A DNA stretch of 64,000 nt. Source: Semisulcospira habei. Taxonomy: Eukaryota > Mollusca > Gastropoda > Semisulcospiridae. The notes beneath the pieces are model-generated. The model had not been told where the DNA came from. It did not search any database and saw only the letters and a list, made by a program, of their open reading frames with translations. The stretch is taken from the NCBI GenBank assembly GCA_036245525.1, contig BTPG01000004.1, positions 160,522,230-160,586,229 on the forward strand. The letters run 5' to 3'. The position numbers and the translations under genes were made by a program. How positions within the stretch are numbered: the stretch's first letter is position 1; every line of letters begins with the position of its first letter. Shown in pieces: positions 57,866 through 64,000 of this stretch.

Positions 57866-58559
57866 ATTATGAAGAAACTTTTCTGTTGTGCCTTTTTTTT
57901 CTGGACTATGTCTCTGGAATGCAAGGCAAGTGGTAATTTTCACACTGTGGATACTAATACACTAACAGTATGTGTTTTCATAACCCAGTGCAAATCTGAC
58001 CGTTTTTGCTTTTTGCTATCTTGTTTATACACCTCTAAAATCTTAATAAGACAAAATATTTTCTTCAGCATAGTGTCTATGTGTTAACCTTGAATTGCTT
58101 TTTCCATTGATACCAAATATGTTGGGTATGATAAGATTTGTACTACAAACAATGCTGATGAAATGTGTCAAAATTACTACAATAGCGGGGAAGTGAATCA
58201 AAGTAAGGCACACATTCAGGGGGATAAATCTAGCTGTCAGGCTACAGTGGCAAAGAGTTAAAGGGCTGTTGCAACTTTTTAAGTTTGTATACATAACTTT
58301 TACACTTTATGACAGGCATGCAGGAAAAAAATCCTAAAATTATTCAAGAAAAATCCCTAAAGTAGACACTTTCACTGAGTCTGCTTTCACCTATAAGCAG
58401 TGTAAAATTTCTTTTGTTAGTCCATCATAATAATATGAACAGTAGCAAAAAGACAAAAAAAAAAAAACAGGATTCATGAACATAACTTACACAGTCAAAC
58501 ACAAATTTACTTTGTCGGTTGAGAAGTAGAATTATTTATAAATTGTTGATTGCCTACAG
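57866..58559. other. Helicase intron, unannotated
   Basis: AT-rich, no recognised element. Confidence 0.4.
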
Positions 58560-59477
58560 TGTACAATTAGGCATTGAAGTGGGTCAGTTTGTTTCATGGT
58601 GTCATAACAACCATCTACAGTTGAACGTAGGCAAGACTGAGGAGATGGTTGTCGACTTTCGGAAGCCTGGCAGTGGGCCAACTTCCGGGAGCCCACTCCC
58701 ACCTCCTCAGTCCCTGTTGATTGACGGCACTTTTGTCACACGCACAGAGGTTTACAAATACTTAGGGACCTTGATTGATTCACGGCTATCCTTCACCGAC
58801 AACACAGACCTCATCTTTAAGAAAGCCCAAGGGAGACTGTATATGCTGCGCAAACTCCGCTCCTTTGATGTGAGCCCCAAAATCCTCAGGCAGTTCTACC
58901 TCTGCTTTATAGAAAGCATTCTTACATTCTCCTTTGTCTCATGGTTCGGCTCCCTGGGCGAGAAGAACTTTAGAAAGCTGAATAAGATAATCAGGCTTAG
59001 TGAGAAAATCGTTGGGGGCAGGTTGGAGAGCCTTGACGGCCTCTACAGGACGAGAATGATACGCAAGGGCCTGAGGCTGGCAGCTGACACTTCCCACTGC
59101 CTTTCTAAGCACCTTCAAAAGCTCCCGTCTGGCCGTAGGTTCAAGGCTCCTCTTGTTAAAACCAAACGCTACAAGGGCAGCTTTGTACCCTCGGTCATCC
59201 GTCTCCTAAATGAAGAGTGTGTTAATTAGCGTATCTCTCTCTCCTTGTTGACGCCGTCGAGGAACTTGCACCTCAGATGTCGCAGTGGCATCTTGCAAGT
59301 GACAGACTCACTCCTATACCACTAACAATGTACACTGTGGTCATGTTTGTTTTTTTTTTTTTTTTTTCACCATTGTTATAATGTGGCTAAAACCGTAAGC
59401 GCGCATGTGATCCCAACGAAAGAAAATTTGTCGGCTAGACTGACACAATAAAGTATTTGAATTGAATTGAATTGAAT
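58560..59477 (+). pseudogene. CR1/Rex1-like LINE, C-terminal fragment with tail
   Basis: Frame open to TAG at 59227-59229. Reads FVSWCHNNHLQLNVGKTEEM, VVDFRKPG, VYKYLGTLIDSRLSF, then the C-terminal FVSWFGSLGEKNFRKLNKII and LPSGRRFKAPLVKTKRYKGS. RT motifs A-C lie upstream and are missing: 5'-truncated. The 3' end is the repeat ATTGAATTGAATTGAAT (59461-59477), the usual tail type of this group. The open frame begins at 58519 but similarity starts near 58570. Related to the minus-strand fragment at 3880-4470. Confidence 0.8.
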
Positions 59478-59621
59478 CGTCTGTGTTGAGGGTTACATCG
59501 TGGTATTGTAGTCCGTTGAAGATGATTATCAGACCGAAGCGCCAAAGGCGCCTAGGTCTGATAATCAGCTTCAGAGGACTACAAACCACGATGTAACCCG
59601 AGAAGTAACCCAACACAGACG
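59478..59621. repeat. Palindromic element, 144 bp, next to a LINE tail
   Basis: CGTCTGTGTTGAGGGTTACA at the left pairs with its complement ending at 59621, with small internal loops. The centre contains GCGCCAAAGGCGCC, similar to the centre of 26862-26977. It starts exactly where the ATTGA tail of the preceding LINE ends. Confidence 0.85.
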
Positions 59622-59631
59622 GTTCAATGCC

Positions 59632-59851
59632 ATTAATGTGGATGCCACTAATGTGGATGACCCCTCGGAAAGGTCAAGGGTCACTACAGTTTGGTAAATG
59701 TGAAAAAATGCCAATTTTTGTTAGAATTGTAGTTTTTGGCTCACAGTAGCAAAAGTGAGTCTGTGTAATGGCTATCTGGCGTCTGTTGTCTGTGGTAAAC
59801 TTTAATTTGGCATTTCCTGGAAGACTATTCAAGCTTCAAACTTAGCCCACT
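59632..59851 (+). repeat. Dispersed GGTCA modular repeat, end and start of two copies
   Basis: A GACCCCTCGGAAAGGTCAAG module, then a new start GTTTTTGGCTCACAGTAGCA. It stops at ACTTAGCCCA, joined to RTE copy 2 at a shared GCCCA. Confidence 0.7.
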
Positions 59852-61203
59852 TGGGACGAGATGTCAGCAAGCCTCGTGGTCTTGTCCTGCATTTGTTGAT
59901 GAGTGTGGGACAGTAAAGCCAAGTCGTCTGCAAAATCGAGGTTGTCAAGCTGTGTCGACAGTGTCCACTGTATTCCACTTTGTCTGTGCTCTGTGGTCCT
60001 CTTCATGACCCAGTCTATGGCCAGTAGGAATAGGAACAGAGACAGCAAACACCCCTGCCTGACACCGGTTCTGACCTGGAGCTCCCTGGTGAACTGCCCT
60101 TCGTGGATCACGCGACATGTCATGCCATCATAGCTGCTCTTGATCAGGCGGACGAGCTTTGTGGGTACACCGTAGTGTCGTAGGAGTTTCCACAGAGTCT
60201 CTCGGTCCACGCTGTCAAATGCTTTCTCATAATCCACAAAGTTGACGTACAGCGGGGAGCTCCACTCCAGAGACTGTTCCACGATGATGCGGAGAGTGGC
60301 GATCTGGTCTGTACATGATCGGTTTTTCCTGAATCCTGCTTGCTGGTCTCTCAGCTGGGGGTCAACGGAGCTCTTCATTCTCTCCAGGATGATCCTGTTG
60401 AAGACCTTTCCTGGTACTGACAGCAAGGTGATTCCTCTGTAGTTGGAACACTTGCTGAGGTCGCCTTTCTTGGGGAGCTTGATTAGGTATCCCTCCTTCC
60501 AGTCAGCCGGCATCACCTCCTCTTCCCAGATCTTTCCAAACAGTGGGTACAGCATCTCTACTGTTGTCTCTAGGTCTGCTTTCAGAGCTTCCACTGGGAT
60601 GCCATCTGGCCCTGCTGCTTTGCCGTACTTCAAAAATGCCACTGCTTTTCTGATCTCATCCCGGCTGGGTCTGTCACAGCTGATGGGTAGGTCGGTCTCT
60701 GCTGGCTGGATGTCTGGGGGGTCGGGTGGGCTGGGTCTGTTCAGTAACTCTTCAAAATACTCGGCCCATCTGTCGAGTTGGTCTGCTCTGTCAGCAATAG
60801 GATTGCCTTCTTTGTCTTTTACTGGTCTTTCTGTATGGCCACACTTGCCCAACAATCTTCTGGTAATGTCGTAGAGCTGTTTCATGTTGCCGCTGCCTGC
60901 TGCCTTTTCTGCCTCTGCTGCCAGGCTGTCTGTGTAGGCCCTCTTGTCTGCCCTGATACTCCTCTTCACCTCGCGGTTGGCTTCCAAGTATTCCTCCTGT
61001 GCCCTTGCGTTGGTTGCTCTCGTGCGACTGTTGTTGACAACTGCTTTCTTCTGCTTCCTCACTTCTATCTTCTTCAAGGTCTGTGCCGACAGCCAGTCCT
61101 TGTGATGGTGTTTCCTGAACCCTACAGTGTCTTTGCAGGTTGAGTTCAGCGCCTCTCTAAACTGCCTTCCACTGCTGCTCTGTGATGACCGCCTCCTCTT
61201 CAT
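59842..61203 (-). pseudogene. RTE copy 2: reverse transcriptase region, open 453 codons
   Basis: Long open frame. The N-terminal linker is rich in Arg, Lys and Ala (REVKRSIRADKRAYTDSLAA). RT regions: AAGPDGIPVEALKADLETTV; LIKLPKKGDLSKCSNYRGIT; motif A FVDYEKAFDSVD; motif B GVRQGCLLSLFLF; motif C LDFADDLALL with both Asp. The reading stops at the truncation joint, losing the thumb and C-terminal zinc-finger-like region seen in copies 1 and 3. It overlaps the endonuclease pseudogene frame by about 45 bases because of a frameshift. The truncated enzyme would be inactive. Confidence 0.85.
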
Positions 61204-62450
61204 TTACTAGCTTCTGTAGCGCTTGAAACCGGTTGGACAGCACCAGTTTGAACTCTTCTCTCACCCCAGTCTCTCTCAGGAGGCCTACATTATAGCGCTG
61301 TCGTCTTGTTGTCTCTGTGCAGCATTTCTTTAACTTGAGCTTTATTCTTAAGGTAAGCAGATGGTGGTCTGTGGCGACATCTGCTCCCCTCCTCACTCTT
61401 AACATCTTGAAGGGATCTTCTAAATTTCTTGCTAATGCAGATATGGTCTATTAGGTTCTCTGTAGTATGGTCAGGTGAGACCCAAGTTGCTTTGTGTATT
61501 CTTCTGTGTGGGAAGATGATGCCTTCAATGACAAGTCTGTTTAGAGCACAAAAGTCTACAAACCTCTCCCCGTTCTCATCTCCCCTAGTCCCTGTCTCCC
61601 CATCACCTCTTTGTATCTGGTGTTGTCCTCACCCATTTTGGCATTAAAATCGCCCATGACGATGGTGATGTCTCGCTCCGCACATTTGTCCACAGCACTC
61701 TGGAGTCGGTCGTAGAACTCTTGTTTCTCTTCCTCGTCACTGTCGTTAGTGGGCGCATAACACTGGATGACATTCAGCTTGAGCTTTTTTTTGGTTCTAA
61801 AGGCTGCTGTGATAATTCTTGGCCCAAGAGGTTCCCAGCCCATCAGCGCTCTCTGTGCCACTGGTGACAGCATGAATGCTACTCCTTCTGTATGGGGGGC
61901 ATTCTTCTCTTCATGACCTGAATACAGAATCATCTCGCCACTTAACAGCCATTTCTGGCCAGACTGCGTCCATCTGGCTTCACTGATACCTAGCAGGGAA
62001 AGGTTGTACTTTGCATTTCCGCTGCTATCTGGGCGGCCTTGCTGCTCTGGTACATGGTCTTGACATTCCATGTGCCCATGGTTGTGTCCCTGGATAGAGA
62101 GAGGCGGCTCGGTCCTGTGGCTTCCGAAGACTTCCGGCTTTCACCACAGGATGTCATAAATCTTCTGGTAGAAGAACCTTCCTCCTCCAGGAAAGGAATT
62201 ACTGTTTGTCTTTTTGTCAGCGTTTTTGTAGCTATTTCCTTATTTGCAGGGTGGGGAAGCTACCCCCGCGCCCAACCCCCTTACTAGGAGGACCAGGGGT
62301 TTTCTGTCGGATCACCTTCCCTTAGACCCTGTTGGTTCACGGCACCTTATTTCATTCGGTGCACGCCTCTCGCGAAGGACCCCCAATCCACCACCCACGG
62401 GACTCGCCTCAACGCCATATGGTCCCAGCGCGAGGTGTTAATCCTTTAGG
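59847..62450 (-). mobile_element. RTE-like LINE copy 2, lacking its 3' end
   Basis: Minus-strand element from a 5' leader (about 62450-62079) through endonuclease and RT. It stops after ADISSQVG, just past RT motif C. The missing 3' end is unusual, because target-primed insertions keep the 3' end; a later deletion is likely. The exact 5' boundary is uncertain. Confidence 0.8.
61157..62078 (-). pseudogene. RTE copy 2: APE-type endonuclease region, frameshifted
   Basis: Starts at ATG 62078 with MGTWNVKTMYQSSKAAQIAA, the usual RTE endonuclease start. The frame is lost after about 25 codons and continues in another (YNLSLLGISEARW; IITAAFRTKKKLKLNVIQCY with APTND; IVMGDFNAKMGEDN). A further shift precedes the last block with DHHLLTLRIKL, which holds the final catalytic His region. 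Proteins annotated as craniofacial development protein 2-like derive from this domain. The role is target-site nicking. Inactive because of at least two frameshifts. Confidence 0.8.
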
Positions 62451-62547
62451 TCCATCAAAACGATCAACACAAACATGCTGATCCCAGCAGTGTTTATGCA
62501 GTACACTTGGGTTTACACAGTAAATTCATCACCACTAACACAAGTAG
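62451..62547. other. Spacer between RTE copy 2 and segment R
   Basis: No recognised element. Confidence 0.4.
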
Positions 62548-64000
62548 ATGGCGGATGAAACATCAAAGAAAGTATCATCGACTCGTGCCAACAATGACAG
62601 AAATTAAAGAGAAGAAAGAGGAAGAGAGACAAGATGCACCTAAGTAGAATTTACATCGGACAAGGGAATAAATATGGACGTGGTAACGCGTAAAGCAAGA
62701 GCTTGGCTTGACCACCCTCCCAAAATTTGTCGCTTTCCTGCTGAATCAGTAAGTAATCTATGGTCTTTGTCGATCTTCCTATAGTTCTGCAAGTGCTATG
62801 TTTTTCTTTATTCATGATCTTCAGTAGAATTTATCTCTTACTTATTTTGCAAGATTTTAAATCTGTTTTATCGTATAGTTACGAGCTAGTTATCACATTT
62901 TATGCTGCAAAGATCTGAAAACTATGGTGTGTGTCAAAGTTGCACATCGCTGGTCGTAACATGTTTTTGTCTGTGCAGGCTCTCATTCACTCGATTCAGA
63001 GAGGTAGTGTTTCTGCTTTTGTCGGATCGTTTCCAATGATGCTTTCAATGTTTCATTTAGGTATACTTTGATGTGTGAGATGTGAAATTGACTGCAGTGC
63101 AGAAAGTGGGTATAAATACCAATGTTCTGTTTCAATTATGGAAGACTGTGCATGTTTCCGAGGGGTAAAGTATCAAAGATCAAAGTAGGCGCCGTGGACG
63201 GCGCACGATCGCAGTTTGTGACTTACTTACTTACGCCTGTCACCCCTACCCGGGTATAGGCCGTCGACGAGAGACCTCCAGCAACTCCTGTCCTGTGCTT
63301 CTCCTTCGATTCTACTCCAGGTGGTTCCCAGTCTCTTGATGTCTGCTTGGAGGTCTCGACGCCAGGAGTTTCTCGGCCTACCTCTTTTCCTCTTTCCCTG
63401 GGGGTTCCATGACAATGCCTGCCTAGTGATACTGGAAGCTGGCTTTCTCAGACTGTGACCGATCCATCCCCATCTTCTTCGCCCAATTTCATTCTCTGCT
63501 GTTATCTGCTCTGTTCTCTCCCAGAGTCTGACGTTGCTGATCTTCTCTGGCCAGTGGATTTTCAAAATTCTTCTAAGGCAACTGTTCATGAAGGTCTGTA
63601 CTCTGTTGACTGTGGTTTTTGTCAATCTCCAAGTCTCTGCTCCATATAGGAGAACTTCTTTTACATTGGAATTGACAATCCGGACTTTGGTGTGTTGTGA
63701 CAGCTCTCTGGAACTCCACACTTTTTTCAACTGGAGAAAGGCTGCTCTGGCTTTACCGATTCGTGCTCTGACATCTGCATCAGTGCCACCTTTTTTGTCT
63801 ATGATGCTCCCGAGATAGGTGAAGGACTCCACCTCCTCCAACGGGGTGCCAGCAAGCAAGACTGGTTCTTCCCTGGTTGCGTTCAGCCTCATTGTCTTGC
63901 AGTTTGTGAGCTCAAACACATAAGCCCTTGGTGCACTACTTTCGCACGATCGTTACTAGTACAATACTATTAGCAGGTCGAGCAGAATCCGCATTGTGAT
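62548..64000 (+). repeat. Duplicated segment R, copy 2, interrupted by RTE copy 3
   Basis: Aligns with 41568-42331. It starts ATGGCGGATGAAACATCAAA, but the short frame stops after 19 codons. The CA/GTAAGT-like site is conserved near 62748. It continues after RTE copy 3 to the window edge (GCACGATCGTTACTAGTA ... ACATTGTGAT-like end). Confidence 0.7.
63222..63898 (-). mobile_element. RTE-like LINE copy 3, 5'-truncated
   Basis: 677 bp flanked by an 11-bp perfect duplication GCAGTTTGTGA (63211-63221 and 63899-63909). On the minus strand it starts inside KTMRLNATREEPVLLAGTPL and ends in a GTAAGTAAGTAAG tail. The coding end (VLLYGAETWRL; WNPQGKRKRGRPRNSWRRDL; GLYPGRGDRRK) is open to a TAA contributed by the tail (63227-63229). 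Confidence 0.88.

Overview
Eukaryotic nuclear DNA, most likely from a lophotrochozoan animal (probably a gastropod mollusc). The only cellular gene I can support is part of a DHX9/maleless-type DExH RNA helicase (RNA helicase A) on the + strand. Five short exons (16426-16545, 38122-38193, 40928-41069, 44011-44093, 47766-47922) join in compatible phases. They encode most of the ATP-binding RecA1 domain, from motif I (GETGCGKT) through DEVH to SAT. The exons total 574 bp in a 31.5 kb span. The first visible intron alone is 21.6 kb, and the intron after the last exon runs past the window end. No other exon of this gene was recognised.

Nearly everything else is transposable-element sequence, much of it nested. 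(1) 1-2488: decayed DIRS-like retroelement with a terminal direct/inverted repeat block. (2) 3880-4470 (-) and 58560-59477 (+): pieces of a CR1/Rex1-like LINE. (3) 5559-8283 (-): hAT transposon with terminal inverted repeats and a broken transposase. (4) Four large copies of one I-clade-like LINE (ORF1 with three zinc knuckles; ORF2 with endonuclease, RT, RNase H and CCHC finger): A 10157-14510, B 17879-24218, C 30557-36491, D 49749-56181. B, C and D have target-site duplications. D is nearly intact apart from one nonsense codon and one SINE insertion. (5) Three copies of an RTE-like LINE on the - strand: 28963-30556 continued at 36492-36735 (split by LINE C), 59847-62450, and 63222-63898. (6) A tRNA-derived SINE (SINE-1) and a second short retroposon (SINE-2) with an ATCA-repeat tail. 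SINE-2 has inserted into LINE B, LINE D, RTE copy 1 and both large SINE-1 copies.

The most novel-looking object is at 48151-57865. It has 28-bp terminal inverted repeats (27/28 identical), repeated subterminal motifs and an open reading frame resembling the N-terminal part of vertnin. LINE D landed inside that reading frame. Without LINE D it would be a DNA transposon of about 3.3 kb that I cannot assign to a known superfamily.

The helicase introns also carry a dispersed modular repeat with GGTCAAGG-type motifs and inverted ends, a family of near-perfect palindromes, long poly(G)/poly(C) tracts, and a duplicated segment of about 750 bp (41568-42331 and 62548-64000). No rRNA, functional tRNA, CRISPR array or bacterial feature was seen.
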